The notes under the pieces are model-generated. The model was given only the letters and a program-made list of their open reading frames with translations. It made no database searches and was not told the origin of the DNA. Made by a program: the position numbers and the translations under genes. From Opitutaceae bacterium (lineage in GTDB: Bacteria; Verrucomicrobiota; Verrucomicrobiia; Opitutales; Opitutaceae), in assembly GCA_016795545.1 (NCBI GenBank), contig JAEUGX010000092.1, positions 62,001 through 126,000 on the forward strand: 64,000 bases of DNA. Direction: 5' to 3'. Positions 25,305 through 34,469 of this stretch are shown here, one piece after another (the stretch's first letter is position 1; every line of letters starts with the position of its first letter).

Positions 25305-25749
25305 GGTCAAATTGAACCTGGAGGCCGTGGCCCCGCTGCTCGACGTGATCCGGGAGGCGGCCGACGACCTGAAGCCCGAGCTCGCCGTGCGCCTGCAGGT
25401 GCCGGACCCGGACCAGGAGTTCAGCGACGGCTGGAGGCACGAGCTGCTGCAGAGCCAGAATTCCGACATCGGGCTGTTCCTCGCGCTGTTTGGCAGCGAA
25501 TTCTTCACGACCGGAGTCGTGCCGCTCGATCCGACCAACAGCGAAGCCATCCTGCGCGCCTGCTCGGCGGTGCGGCTGCGGCTGCGGGCGAAGCACCTGG
25601 ATCCGCTGGGGGACGACGTCCTCGAGAGCGGCGAGGCGCCGCTCGACGGAATGACGGAGAGGCAGCGGAAGGCCTTCGCCGCGTACGTCTTTCTCGCGAC
25701 GCTGCAGGAGCTGATCGTGCAGCACCTGGACCCCACGGTGCTGGAATAG
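25291..25749 (+). CDS. DUF2017 family protein
   Basis: A 152-aa acidic, helical protein. Its position directly after clpS, with overlapping reading frames, and the LDPTNSEAILRACSAVRLRLR segment identify it as DUF2017, a family typically found next to clpS. No catalytic residues are evident. A role connected with ClpS or the Clp machinery is inferred from gene order only. Confidence 0.75.
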   Translation: MKRVEVKLNLEAVAPLLDVIREAADDLKPELAVRLQVPDPDQEFSDGWRHELLQSQNSDIGLFLALFGSEFFTTGVVPLDPTNSEAILRACSAVRLRLRAKHLDPLGDDVLESGEAPLDGMTERQRKAFAAYVFLATLQELIVQHLDPTVLE

Positions 25750-25805
25750 CGCGGAATCGCGCTTCCGCCGCAAGTCCGGGGGAGGAAGTTTTCCGCCGTT
25801 CTCAT

Positions 25806-25833
25806 TTGACGACGGCGGGGCCGGGGGTAGCTT
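25806..25833 (+). promoter_or_regulatory. sigma-70-type promoter of the 6S RNA candidate
   Basis: TTGACG (25806-25811) and TAGCTT (25828-25833) are spaced by 16 bp, placing transcription start at about 25840-25841, exactly where the closing stem of the RNA begins. This is the main feature, with the RNA below, of the 296-bp gap 25750-26045. Confidence 0.55.
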
Positions 25834-25840
25834 CCCAGCC

Positions 25841-26021
25841 GACACCCTGTAGTGTTCGAGGTGCTCTAATAACCGCTCTTTGCCTTTGCTATAATTTGGG
25901 AGCCGCCGACAGGCGGGCTGATGCCAGGCCGTAAACCGGAAGGCAGACGTTCGTCGGGTGGTGCCCACCTTTAACTTAAAAAGGACATGAGCCTTTGGGT
26001 ACACGGCACCGGCGGGGTGTC
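25841..26021 (+). ncRNA. ssrS: 6S RNA candidate
   Basis: A 181-nt stretch with the architecture of 6S RNA, the RNA that sequesters housekeeping RNA polymerase. The ends pair perfectly: GACACCC (25841-25847) with GGGTGTC (26015-26021). A long internal bubble of about 57 nt on each side follows, then a nested terminal stem: CCGAC/GTCGG (25906-25910 with 25953-25957), TGCC/GGCA (25922-25925 with 25942-25945) and CCG/CGG around TAAAC. The GTGTTCG near the 5-prime end and CCCACCTTTAA in the 3-prime arm resemble known 6S RNAs. A promoter places the start at the first base of the stem. Confidence 0.7.
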
Positions 26022-26045
26022 ATTTCATTTTCAACCCCACGCCAC

Positions 26046-26393
26046 ATGGAGAGACTGCCCTACTATCAACTGCTGCACATTCTGTCGCTGATCGTGCTCA
26101 CGGCGCACACCTTCATGGCTTTCGCCAATCCGGCGCCGGAGAACCGGAAGCGGACGATGATGATCACGGGCATCGCCGCGCTGCTCATGTTCATCAGCGG
26201 CTTCGGGATGCTCGCCGTGCAGAAGATCCCCTTCGCCACCGGCTGGGTCATCGTGAAGCTCGTATGCTGGCTCGGGCTGGCGTCGCTGGCGGGCGTGGCC
26301 TACCGCAGGACCGAGCTGCGGGGAACGCTGAGCGTCATCGCGCTGGCGCTGATCGCGACCGCGGTGCTGATGGTGTATTTTCGGCCGTTTTGA
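26046..26393 (+). CDS. small four-helix membrane protein
   Basis: A 115-aa protein with four likely membrane helices (about residues 8-25, 37-57, 65-83 and 90-110) and an N-terminal YYQLLHILSLIVLTAHTF segment. The Y..LH..S......H pattern is loosely like SirB/small cytochrome-associated membrane proteins, but I cannot assign a family. ATG 26046 follows the RNA candidate by 25 bp, so it may be read through from that promoter. Confidence 0.65.
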   Translation: MERLPYYQLLHILSLIVLTAHTFMAFANPAPENRKRTMMITGIAALLMFISGFGMLAVQKIPFATGWVIVKLVCWLGLASLAGVAYRRTELRGTLSVIALALIATAVLMVYFRPF

Positions 26394-26471
26394 GCGGCGC
26401 TCCGGCGCCGGTCCGCGGTGCGCGTTTCGGGATTGCTCCCGCAGCGGCGGCCGGTTCGGTTGCCAGTCCCG

Positions 26472-28655
26472 ATGACAGCCGAGACCAGCGGAAACCTTTG
26501 CGGCCTGTGGATCGACGATGACGGTCGCGGCCATGCCTGCTGGGCAACTCCGGACGGCGGCCGGCGGGAGACGGCGGAGGAGTTCCGGCCCTTCGCCTGG
26601 CTCGGCGGCGAATTCTCCCATGCCGGGGTCGCGCTGGAGCGGCTGAAGGGGGAGGGCGCCTTCGGTTGGCTGGCCCACGCGGACTCGCTGGCGACGTTCG
26701 CCGCCTTTTTCAAGAGCGTGCGGGAGGGCGCGCCGATCGACGTGCTGAAGCCCTATGAAAGCCAGTGGCTCCTGCAGCGGCGGGCGCGGTTGTTCGCGGA
26801 GGTCCGCTTCGCCGAGGTGCGCCGCTGCCAGCTCGACATCGAGACCGGCGCGGCCGAGGCCGGGACGTTCAGCGACGCCCGGAATCCCGGCGACCGGGTC
26901 CTGGCGATCGGCCTGCGGGCCGGCGAGCGGGTGGAGCTGCTTACGCTCGACGAGGAGAGCGATGCCGGCGAGCGGCGGCTGCTGCTGGCGTTCAACGAAC
27001 GGCTGCGCGAGCTGGATCCCGACATCATCGAGGGGCACAACCTGTTCAAGTTCGACCTCGACTACCTGCGACAGCGCAGCCGCCGGCTGAAGGTGCCCTG
27101 CGCCTGGGGCCGGTTCGGCCTGAACGCCGAATTCCGCAACAGCCGGCTGAAGGTGGCCGAACGCTGGGTGGACTTCCCGCGGTGCGACGTGCCGGGGCGC
27201 ACGGTCGTCGACACCTACCTGCTCGTGCAGCTGTACGACATCACCGCGCGGGAGATGACCGGCTACGGGCTGAAGGAGACGGCGGTTTATTTCGGCATCA
27301 CACCCGAATCGGGCGAGGGGCGCACCTACATCGACGGCGCGCAGATCCAGCAGGCCTTCCGCCAGGACCGCCCCGCTTTCCTGGCGTATCTGACGGACGA
27401 CCTGCGGGAGACCCGGGGCCTGGGCGACGTGCTGCTGCCCACCTATTTCGAGCAGGCGCGCGCGTTCCCGATCCTGCTGCAGGAGGCGACGCTGCGCGGC
27501 ACCGCGGGCAAGGTCGATCTGCTCTTCCTCGAGGAATACTACCATGCGCGGGCCAGCTGTCCCGCGCCGGTCGAGATCGCGCCCTTCGAGGGCGGCTTCA
27601 CGCGCAGCTTCCAGGAAGGCGTCTTCCGGCAGGTGCTGCACTTCGACGTCGCCTCGCTGTACCCGAGCCTGCTGCTGCAGATGGGGCGCAATCCGCGCAG
27701 CGACACGCTCGGGGTGTTCATTCCCATGCTGGCCCGCCTGCGCGACTACCGGCTGAAGTACAAGCAGCTCGCGCGCACGGCGCCGACGGCGGCGGAGCGG
27801 GACGAGGCGCAGGCCCGGCAGGCCACCTTCAAGATCCTGATCAACTCGTTCTACGGCTACCTCGGCTTCTCCGGCGCGCGTTTCGGCGACGGGGAGCTGG
27901 CGGCCGAGGTGACGCGGCGCGGACGCGAGCTGCTGCAGGCCCTGATCGCGGAGTTCCAGCGGGAGGGCTGCACCATCCTCGAGGCCGACACGGACGGGAT
28001 CTACCTGGCCACCGCGGAGTACTTCCAGCGTCCGGCGGAGCTGCTGGCGCGGGTGGGGCGGATCATGCCGCCGGGGATCGAGCTCGAGCACGACGGCACG
28101 TACGACGCCATGTTCTGCTACAAGGCTAAGAATTACGCGCTCGCGGCGGGCGGCGAGGTCACGCTGCGCGGCTCCGCCCTCCGCTCGCGGGGCATCGAGC
28201 CCTTCCTGAAGCGCCTGGGCGACCTGCTCATCGCTTACCTGCTGGGCGTGTCGCCGGTGTCGCCGCAGGACGAAATCGAGGCCCTGCGCCGGCGGATCGC
28301 GGCGCGGGAGCAGCCCGTGGCCGACCTCGCCAAGGCGGAGGTGCTGGGCCAGAACCCCGAGGCCTACGAGCAGTGGGTGGCCGGCGGCGGCAAGCCCCGC
28401 CGCGCGGCGGCGGAAGTCGCCCTGCAGATGAATCCCCGTCCGCGCATGGGAGAGCGGGTCAGCTATTACATCGGACCCAAAGCCAAGGGACAGACTTCGG
28501 ACTGGCAACGGGCCAGGCCGCTGGCTAGGCATGACCCCGTGAGCGCCCCTTACGATCCCGGCTATTACCTGGGAAAAATAGACGACTGGGTGGAACGGTA
28601 TGGACGTTTCCTGGGGATTCAGCCACAAGCTGCCCAGCAAGAGATGACCCTTTAA
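26472..28655 (+). CDS. family B DNA polymerase
   Basis: A 727-aa DNA polymerase with 3-5 exonuclease. Exo I is QLDIETGA (about residue 125), Exo II is EGHNLFKFDLDYL and Exo III is the YLTDDLRETRGL region. Polymerase motif A is FDVASLYPSLLL, motif B is KILINSFYGYLG and motif C is ADTDGIYL with both catalytic aspartates. Compared with E. coli Pol II (783 aa) the N-terminal domain is shortened. Start ATG 26472 is chosen; the frame continues to GTG 26418. The next gene begins on the base after its stop codon. Confidence 0.93.
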   Translation: MTAETSGNLCGLWIDDDGRGHACWATPDGGRRETAEEFRPFAWLGGEFSHAGVALERLKGEGAFGWLAHADSLATFAAFFKSVREGAPIDVLKPYESQWLLQRRARLFAEVRFAEVRRCQLDIETGAAEAGTFSDARNPGDRVLAIGLRAGERVELLTLDEESDAGERRLLLAFNERLRELDPDIIEGHNLFKFDLDYLRQRSRRLKVPCAWGRFGLNAEFRNSRLKVAERWVDFPRCDVPGRTVVDTYLLVQLYDITAREMTGYGLKETAVYFGITPESGEGRTYIDGAQIQQAFRQDRPAFLAYLTDDLRETRGLGDVLLPTYFEQARAFPILLQEATLRGTAGKVDLLFLEEYYHARASCPAPVEIAPFEGGFTRSFQEGVFRQVLHFDVASLYPSLLLQMGRNPRSDTLGVFIPMLARLRDYRLKYKQLARTAPTAAERDEAQARQATFKILINSFYGYLGFSGARFGDGELAAEVTRRGRELLQALIAEFQREGCTILEADTDGIYLATAEYFQRPAELLARVGRIMPPGIELEHDGTYDAMFCYKAKNYALAAGGEVTLRGSALRSRGIEPFLKRLGDLLIAYLLGVSPVSPQDEIEALRRRIAAREQPVADLAKAEVLGQNPEAYEQWVAGGGKPRRAAAEVALQMNPRPRMGERVSYYIGPKAKGQTSDWQRARPLARHDPVSAPYDPGYYLGKIDDWVERYGRFLGIQPQAAQQEMTL

Positions 28656-30152
28656 ATGATCCGCACGCGTATCTGCCTCTATCTGCTCCTACTTACGCCG
28701 TTGGCGGTGTATTGGCAGACCATTTTCCATGAGTATGGGCTGCGGGACGACTACTCGTATCTGCGCGAGGCCCGGGAAGAGCCGGGCAAGCTGGTGAAGT
28801 TCACCGCCTCGCATGGCCGGCCGCTGTACGGTGCCCTGCTGGAGACATCCTATTTCGTGGCGAGCAACGTGTCCGGACTGCCCTGGCTGCGCCTCATCAG
28901 CGTGGGCATGCTGACCCTGCTGGGCCTGGCGCTGTGGCGGCAGCTTTACCAGTCGGGGTGGACCGAGGTGGAGGCGGCCGCCATCGGCCTGGGCATCGTC
29001 CTGCTGCCGGCCGCACAGGTCACGGCCAGTTGGGCGCTGGGGTGGCCCTATGCCCTGACGCTGCTGCTGGCGCTGGCCGGATTCTCGGCCATCGAGACCG
29101 AACTGGAGCGCGGCGGCCTGAAGCGTGTGGTGGCGTTGATCGGCGGGTGCATGATCTACATGCTGGCCGGCCTGATCTATCAATCCGACGCGCTCTTCGC
29201 GCTGGTGCCGATCGCCGCCGTGCTGATCGTGCGCACCGGCCGCGAGCCGATGAAGGACCATTGGTGGGCGGCGATCCACCTGGTGACGCTCCTGATCGGC
29301 CTGGGGTTGAGCTACCTGCTGGTTCAGGGTTTGTTCAACAACGACATCTTTCAGGAGTCGGCGCGGATGAAACTGGAAACGAATCCGTTCACGAAATTCG
29401 CCTGGTTCCTGTGGCAGCCGCTGCCCAACGCGCTGGCGCTTTATGCGCTGCGGGATGACTTCAACACGGGAGCGGTGATCTTCTGGCTCGCGGCGGCGGC
29501 GGTGGCGACCCTGATCGGTTACGGCTACAAATTCGACGCGGCCCGGGGCGACCCGCTGCTCCGGAAGAAGTGGATTCTCTGCCTCACGGCCCTGCCGTTG
29601 CTGGCTCACTCCGTCAGCCTGGTGGCGGCGGAGCGGTCCACGGGTTACCGGGTGCTGTTTACTCTCTCCAGCCTGGTTGTGGTCATGGTCGTCTTCGCCA
29701 TCCGCAGCCTCCGGACCTCGGGGCTGATCGCGCAAAAGAAGCCCTACCAATACTACGCCGTGTTCCTGGTGATCGGCGCGATCGCTGCCCTGTCGGCGCA
29801 TCACAACAGCTTCACCCTGATCGCCCAGCCGCAGGGACATGAATGGGAGATGGTGCGGAACGCGGTCATGCGCCAGGATTTCAAGAAGCCTCTCAACGTC
29901 TACTTGGTTCGCGCCCGCCTCGAGGACCGCTCGACCGAGCGTGTCTTCCGGGACGAGTTCGGCTCAATTTCCAGCGATTCCGACTGGACGCCCAAGGAGA
30001 TGTTCAAGGCCGCGGTGCACGAGCGTTTCGGCGACAAGCCGCCAAAGAGTGTCGCTTACAACCTGACCACTGGCGCCGAGCTGCCGGCCGACGAAAAGGC
30101 CTACGACTTGGTGATCGACATGCGGCGGCTCCGGCAGAAACGTCCGGAATGA
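28656..30152 (+). CDS. polytopic membrane protein, possible GtrII-like glycosyltransferase
   Basis: A 498-aa protein with about ten membrane helices across residues 1-390 and a soluble C-terminal domain of about 110 residues. The early loop GLRDDYSYLREA carries the Asp-Asp pair seen in lipid-linked sugar transferases of the GtrII/GT-C kind, and the overall length fits. The assignment is tentative. It directly abuts the DNA polymerase gene (no gap), so both are transcribed together although the functions seem unrelated. Confidence 0.6.
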   Translation: MIRTRICLYLLLLTPLAVYWQTIFHEYGLRDDYSYLREAREEPGKLVKFTASHGRPLYGALLETSYFVASNVSGLPWLRLISVGMLTLLGLALWRQLYQSGWTEVEAAAIGLGIVLLPAAQVTASWALGWPYALTLLLALAGFSAIETELERGGLKRVVALIGGCMIYMLAGLIYQSDALFALVPIAAVLIVRTGREPMKDHWWAAIHLVTLLIGLGLSYLLVQGLFNNDIFQESARMKLETNPFTKFAWFLWQPLPNALALYALRDDFNTGAVIFWLAAAAVATLIGYGYKFDAARGDPLLRKKWILCLTALPLLAHSVSLVAAERSTGYRVLFTLSSLVVVMVVFAIRSLRTSGLIAQKKPYQYYAVFLVIGAIAALSAHHNSFTLIAQPQGHEWEMVRNAVMRQDFKKPLNVYLVRARLEDRSTERVFRDEFGSISSDSDWTPKEMFKAAVHERFGDKPPKSVAYNLTTGAELPADEKAYDLVIDMRRLRQKRPE

Positions 30153-30308
30153 GGTCTGTCCGCTAATCCCGCCAATTCCGGCAACCGACGGTGATGTCGG
30201 AAGCACCCGGATTCTCGACCGATCGTTGCGATCTCCGCTGGGGAGAGCGCTTGGCTGCGGCTCCGGCCTGATGCCCGCGCATTCACGGGGAGGCGGTCAA
30301 CCTCCGCC

Positions 30309-30359
30309 AATGCCCGACCGTCCGCTTGCGGGGTGCAGACGGTCGATCCCCCGGGCATT
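30309..30359. terminator. nested hairpin between convergent genes
   Basis: Two nested perfect 7-bp pairings: AATGCCC (30309-30315) with GGGCATT (30353-30359), and inside it GACCGTC (30316-30322) with GACGGTC (30338-30344). An 8-nt bulge separates them on one side. It sits at the 3-prime end of the IorB gene and after the membrane protein gene, so a bidirectional stop is plausible. No U-tract follows. Confidence 0.45.
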
Positions 30360-32569
30360 CAGGTCCACTGAAGGTCGTTGCGGGTGATCGGCAGGCGGCG
30401 CACCCGACGACCGCAGGCGGCGAAGATCGCGTTGCAGATTGCCGGCGGCACTACGGGAAAGGCGGGTTCGCCGAGGCCCGTGGGCGGATTGTCGCTCTGC
30501 AGGAAATGCACCTCCATCTCCGGGGTCTCGGTCGAGCGTAGCAGGGGATAGTCGTGGAAGTTGCTCTGCACCGCGCGACCGCGGTCGTAGGTCATCTCCT
30601 GCAGCCAGGCCATGCTCATGCCGTCGATGATCGAACCCTGGATCTGGTTTTCGGCTCCGCTGAGGTTGATGATCGGTCCGACGTCGACGGCGGCCGTGAC
30701 GCGTTTGACCTTCAGGTTGCCGTCGGGAGTGACGGCGACCTGTGCGACCATGGCGACGTAGCCGGAGTGGCTGAAGTGGAAGGCGATGCCCCGGCCTTCG
30801 CCCCGGGGCAGGGGGCGGCCCCAGCCGGATTTTTCGGCGGCGAGGCGGATGACGCCCTTCATGCGGCCCGTGTGATAAGGTGCCCCGCGCTGCCCCTGGC
30901 CGGGTGGGACGATGCGGTCCTCGCCCAGCAGCTCGAGCCGGAATTCCACGGGATCGCGTCCGCCGGCGTGGGCGAGCTCATCAATGAATCCCTGCATGAC
31001 GAAGGCGATGCCGTTGCTGCCCGGGGCGCGCAGCGGGCCGGTCGGAACGACGGTGGCGATGAGTGACTGGTCGAGGCGGTAGTGGGCCAGGAAGCGCGCC
31101 GGCAGTTCGTTGGGATTGAGCGTGGCCGAAGGCGCCGGCTGCTCGGTGTTCTTGTAGCCGAAGCTCACGAAATGATTCCGCCAGGCGGTGAGTCGGCCGG
31201 CCGCGTCCAGCGCGCCCTTGAGGTGGTGATAGGCGGCCGGACGGTAGAAGCAGTGCCGCATGTCATCCTCGCGGGTCCAGGTCAGCTTGACCGGCGCGCC
31301 CTGTGTGCGGAGGGCGATGGCCGCCGCCTCGACCATGTAGTCGTTGGCCAGCCGGCGGCCGAACCCGCCGCCGGCGCGGACCAGGTTGAGCTTCAGCTTT
31401 TCCGGAGGAATGCGCAGGGTGCGCGCCACCAGGTCCCGGCCCGACGCCGGCGTTTGCGACGTTGTCCAAAACTCAATGCCGCCCTCCCGCGCCCAGGCGG
31501 TGCAGCCCTGCGGTTCGAGGGTGGCATGGTTGATGAAAGGGTAGTGGTAGGAAGCCTCGATCACCTTGGTCGCGCGGGCAAAAGCCCCGTCGACATCTCC
31601 GTCCTGGCGCACGGGAGTTCCCTCCGTGCGCGCCAGCGCCGCCGCGCGGGCTTCGTAATCCGCGCTGGACTGTCCGGAGCCGGCGCTCTCATCCCAGGTG
31701 ACCTGCAGCTGCCGCTTGGCGGAAAAGGCGGCCCAGGTGGAGTCGGCGATGATGGCGACGCCGGGCAGGAGGCCGTTGATGACGTCGGTGCCTTCCAGGA
31801 CAAAGGCGTCGCGCACGCCCGGCAGTCGCCGGATCCGGTCGAGATTGGCGTTTACGACCCGGCCACCGAACACCGGGCATTTCTCGTAGACGGCATACAC
31901 CATGCCCGGCAGGGTCTGGTCGATGCCGAACAGCGGACGGCCGGTGACGATGGCGGGATTGTCGACACCGCCGACGCGCGATCCCAGCACGCGGAACTCC
32001 GCCTCGCTCTTGAGGCGGACATTCTTTTCATCCGGCACCGGCAGGGCCGCGGCCCGCGTGGCCAATTCCCCGTAGGTCAGCGTCCGGCCCGTGGGCCGGT
32101 GGCGGACGACGCCGTTGGCGGTCTCCAGCTCGTCGACCCGCACATTCCAGGCCTGCGCGGCCGCCTGGACGAGCATGGCCCGGGCGGTCGCGCCGGCACG
32201 GCGGAGCGCCAGGTAGTTTTCCGGCGTCGAGCGGCTGCCACCGGCCGACTGGGCGCCAACGTCCGGACGAAGTCCGGCCTGTTCGATCACCACCTTGGAG
32301 AAATCCACGTCGAGCTCCTCGGCCACGATCATCGGCAGCGACGTTTTCACGCCCTGCCCGGTCTCGGGATTTTTGGCGAGGATGGTGATGATGTTTTCCG
32401 GCGTGATCTTGATGAACGCGTTCGGAGTAAAAACCTTCGCGGTGTCGTCGAGGCCTGCGGACGCCTGGGCCCAGCCGGCTTCAGGCACGGCGAGGCTGAG
32501 CGCGAAGCCGCCTCCGGCGAGGGTGGTCACCCGGATGAACTCGCGCCGGGACAGGGCAGGAGTGCTCAT
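30359..32569 (-). CDS. molybdenum hydroxylase large subunit (IorB/aldehyde oxidase type)
   Basis: A 736-aa Mo-cofactor subunit that hydroxylates N-heterocycles or aldehydes. It starts with a Tat signal ([20 protein letters not shown]), so it is exported folded, like isoquinoline 1-oxidoreductase beta. Mo-domain signatures present: [48 protein letters not shown] and the C-terminal [18 protein letters not shown] with the catalytic Glu. It overlaps the small subunit gene by ATGA. The substrate is unknown. Confidence 0.93.
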   Translation of the reverse strand: MSTPALSRREFIRVTTLAGGGFALSLAVPEAGWAQASAGLDDTAKVFTPNAFIKITPENIITILAKNPETGQGVKTSLPMIVAEELDVDFSKVVIEQAGLRPDVGAQSAGGSRSTPENYLALRRAGATARAMLVQAAAQAWNVRVDELETANGVVRHRPTGRTLTYGELATRAAALPVPDEKNVRLKSEAEFRVLGSRVGGVDNPAIVTGRPLFGIDQTLPGMVYAVYEKCPVFGGRVVNANLDRIRRLPGVRDAFVLEGTDVINGLLPGVAIIADSTWAAFSAKRQLQVTWDESAGSGQSSADYEARAAALARTEGTPVRQDGDVDGAFARATKVIEASYHYPFINHATLEPQGCTAWAREGGIEFWTTSQTPASGRDLVARTLRIPPEKLKLNLVRAGGGFGRRLANDYMVEAAAIALRTQGAPVKLTWTREDDMRHCFYRPAAYHHLKGALDAAGRLTAWRNHFVSFGYKNTEQPAPSATLNPNELPARFLAHYRLDQSLIATVVPTGPLRAPGSNGIAFVMQGFIDELAHAGGRDPVEFRLELLGEDRIVPPGQGQRGAPYHTGRMKGVIRLAAEKSGWGRPLPRGEGRGIAFHFSHSGYVAMVAQVAVTPDGNLKVKRVTAAVDVGPIINLSGAENQIQGSIIDGMSMAWLQEMTYDRGRAVQSNFHDYPLLRSTETPEMEVHFLQSDNPPTGLGEPAFPVVPPAICNAIFAACGRRVRRLPITRNDLQWT

Positions 32570-33039
32570 TTGGCGCCTCCCTGCATGGCCGCGGCGGCGT
32601 CCTTGACCGCGAGCCGGATCCGAAGGTAGGTGCCGCAACGGCAGAGATTGCCGGACATGGCGCCGTCGATCTCCTCGTCGGTGGGTGACGGGTTGCTTTT
32701 GAGCAGGGCGGCGGCGGTCATGAGCTGCCCGGCCTGACAGTAGCCGCATTGCGGCACGTCGCGGTCGCACCACGCTTTCTGGAGCGGATGGGTGCCCTCG
32801 GGGGCGAGACCCTCGATGGTCGTCACCTCCATGCCGCTGACCGTCGAGACCGGCATCTGGCAGGAGCGGATCGGCACCCCATTGAAATGGACGGTGCAGG
32901 CGCCGCAGACCCCGATGCCGCAGCCGTACTTGGTGCCGACGAGGCCGAGGTGGTCGCGCAGGACCCAGAGGAGGGGAGTGTCGGCGGCGACATCCACGAC
33001 CCGGCTTCGCCCGTTGATTTTCAGGGTGTACGCAGGCAT
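32566..33039 (-). CDS. 2Fe-2S small subunit of molybdenum hydroxylase (IorA type)
   Basis: A 157-aa ferredoxin-like subunit that passes electrons from the Mo site. The N-terminal plant-type cluster is [15 protein letters not shown] plus C in IRSCQMPV, and the second cluster uses CGYCQAGQ and GNLCRCGTY. It lacks its own Tat signal, as expected for a partner carried along by the large subunit. It is the first gene of a two-gene operon on the minus strand. Confidence 0.94.
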   Translation of the reverse strand: MPAYTLKINGRSRVVDVAADTPLLWVLRDHLGLVGTKYGCGIGVCGACTVHFNGVPIRSCQMPVSTVSGMEVTTIEGLAPEGTHPLQKAWCDRDVPQCGYCQAGQLMTAAALLKSNPSPTDEEIDGAMSGNLCRCGTYLRIRLAVKDAAAAMQGGAK

Positions 33040-33138
33040 AGCGGCGGGCGCGACCGTAGGGCATGGGCCGGCTCCGGGTCAACCCCGCACGGAAGAGCCG
33101 CGCACCCGTGGCTGCCGGCTCCGGCTCGAAGGGAGGCG

Positions 33139-33666
33139 CTACTGCTTGCTCTTGTGCCGCACGACCCAGTCGACGATGGCGTCGTCGTCATGTTCGTGGC
33201 GCCAGACCAGGCTGAGGAACTGCGCGGGATTGATGTCGTGTTCCTTGAAGAACCGGCGGTCGCCGCCGCAGCAGTACATGAGGGTGGGCGGCAGCTCGCC
33301 GCGCAGCTTGGCCTTCGTCTTGGGAATCAAACGCGGCAGCCATTCGATGCCGCGGACGGCCGCGGTCTTGGCCGGCAGCGCGGCCTCGTCCAGCACGCGG
33401 CCGGACGCGTTGCCCGCCTGCACATTGAGGAAATAATCGCGCCGCACGGTCTCGATGGCCACGGCCTTGTCCCAGCCCGGCTCTCCGCCGCCGACGTCGT
33501 CTTCCGCGTAGTCGTACAGATGCTGGGCGGTCAGCCCGTTGGCGGACAGAAAGGTGTTTTCATCCGGAGTGAAGTAGGTGTCAGCGCCACGGCGGCCGGC
33601 CGCATACTGCTTCACGGCTTTGTCGTAGAGCACGTGCAGCCGCTCAGCAAAATTATAGTGCTTCAT
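33139..33666 (-). CDS. DUF5069-like protein (long form)
   Basis: A 175-aa protein whose C-terminal half matches the DUF5069 core: IEWLPRLIPKTKAKLRGELP, YCCGGDRRFFKEHDINPAQFL and DDDAIVDWVVRH. The N-terminal half (about 90 residues) is an acidic extension with a DYAEDDVGGGEPGWDKAV segment not present in its neighbour. It follows the DUF5069 gene on the same strand with a 41-bp gap; the pair looks like a duplication with divergence. Function unknown. Confidence 0.7.
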   Translation of the reverse strand: MKHYNFAERLHVLYDKAVKQYAAGRRGADTYFTPDENTFLSANGLTAQHLYDYAEDDVGGGEPGWDKAVAIETVRRDYFLNVQAGNASGRVLDEAALPAKTAAVRGIEWLPRLIPKTKAKLRGELPPTLMYCCGGDRRFFKEHDINPAQFLSLVWRHEHDDDAIVDWVVRHKSKQ

Positions 33667-33707
33667 ATCACAGATGAAGAATTCATGTGCGCCGTTTTTG
33701 CAACCCT

Positions 33708-34160
33708 TCAGGCCCGTCCGCCGAACGTCACATAGTCGTCCATGTCGAGCCGGTCGAAAATCGTCCGGATGTCATCGCGATCGGGACAGTGGGCGGTGAT
33801 GTCGCTGGCGAAGGCGGTATGGCGCCGCGCATCTCCGGGAGCCAGGTTCTCGAGCCACTGGGACCAGGCGGCGATTTCCCAGGACTCGCGCTTGGGCTGT
33901 GCGCTGGCGGTGACCCAGCCCAGAAACTCCGTGTCGCTGCGGCAGGCTCGGGCGGCGTCCAGAAACTGTTCGGCCGTGACGCCCAGGAAAGTGAACAGCC
34001 GCTGGTCGAGAGGATTGTTCCACTTGTAGTCGCCGAGACGGCCCGCCAGGTGAGCCCGGGCCTTGTCGATGATGCGGGGCAGGACGACGTAACCTCCGAG
34101 ACGGACGCGCGGACTGCGGGGAGGATGTTGGGTCAGGTCGGGATTCTGCAGGGAGATCAT
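33708..34160 (-). CDS. DUF5069 family protein
   Basis: A 150-aa DUF5069 protein: the family opening DLTQHPPRSPRVRLGGYVVL is at residues 8-27, followed by PRIIDKARAHLAGRLGDYKW and NPLDQRLFTFLGVT. These proteins are frequent in Planctomycetota and Verrucomicrobiota and have no known activity. It is upstream of the longer DUF5069-like gene, so the two are probably cotranscribed. Confidence 0.8.
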   Translation of the reverse strand: MISLQNPDLTQHPPRSPRVRLGGYVVLPRIIDKARAHLAGRLGDYKWNNPLDQRLFTFLGVTAEQFLDAARACRSDTEFLGWVTASAQPKRESWEIAAWSQWLENLAPGDARRHTAFASDITAHCPDRDDIRTIFDRLDMDDYVTFGGRA

Positions 34161-34469
34161 GCGCTGAAGCTGGATGCGATTGCCGGGTTTGGCAACCGAC
34201 CCGAGCGGGTGCGGGCGTCAGCTGTCAGCAGAAGAGGGCGGCACACGACGGCCCCAAAAAAATCCCATCGCTGGGAACGCGCCGTTTCGATTGCAGCACA
34301 ATTCGAGCACCTGGTCTTTTTCATAAAATTCACTATACATTCATCATCAATGATTAGAGAAACTATTAGTAGGTTGGCACGCGCATTGCAAAGAAGAGCA
34401 CGCTTCCGGGTTCCACCCGTTAATCTTCAAAATCAAAATCCAACCTCTATCCCCCAGCGGGTCTGCTCC
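34161..34469. other. 309-bp intergenic region with AT-rich tract
   Basis: This gap separates the minus-strand DUF5069 gene from the plus-strand TonB-C gene. The right half (about 34310-34440) is much more AT-rich than the rest of the window, including a TATACA at 34334-34339, and contains the sigma-54 promoter listed separately. I see no ORF or RNA gene in it. The AT-rich stretch upstream of a sigma-54 site is where IHF bending and enhancer binding would be expected. Confidence 0.6.
34374..34390 (+). promoter_or_regulatory. sigma-54 (RpoN) promoter of the TonB-C gene
   Basis: TTGGCACGCGCATTGCA fits the -24/-12 consensus TTGGCACG-N4-TTGCA exactly, with the GG and GC dinucleotides at the required 12-bp phase. 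Transcription would start near 34401, giving a leader of about 70 nt before ATG 34470. rpoN itself is encoded at 42547-44004. Confidence 0.75.

Noticed and set aside
30359..33082. A 907-codon extension of the Mo-hydroxylase large subunit through the small subunit
   Set aside because: The Tat signal at 32569 is a clear start, and the upstream part is the small-subunit gene read in another frame.
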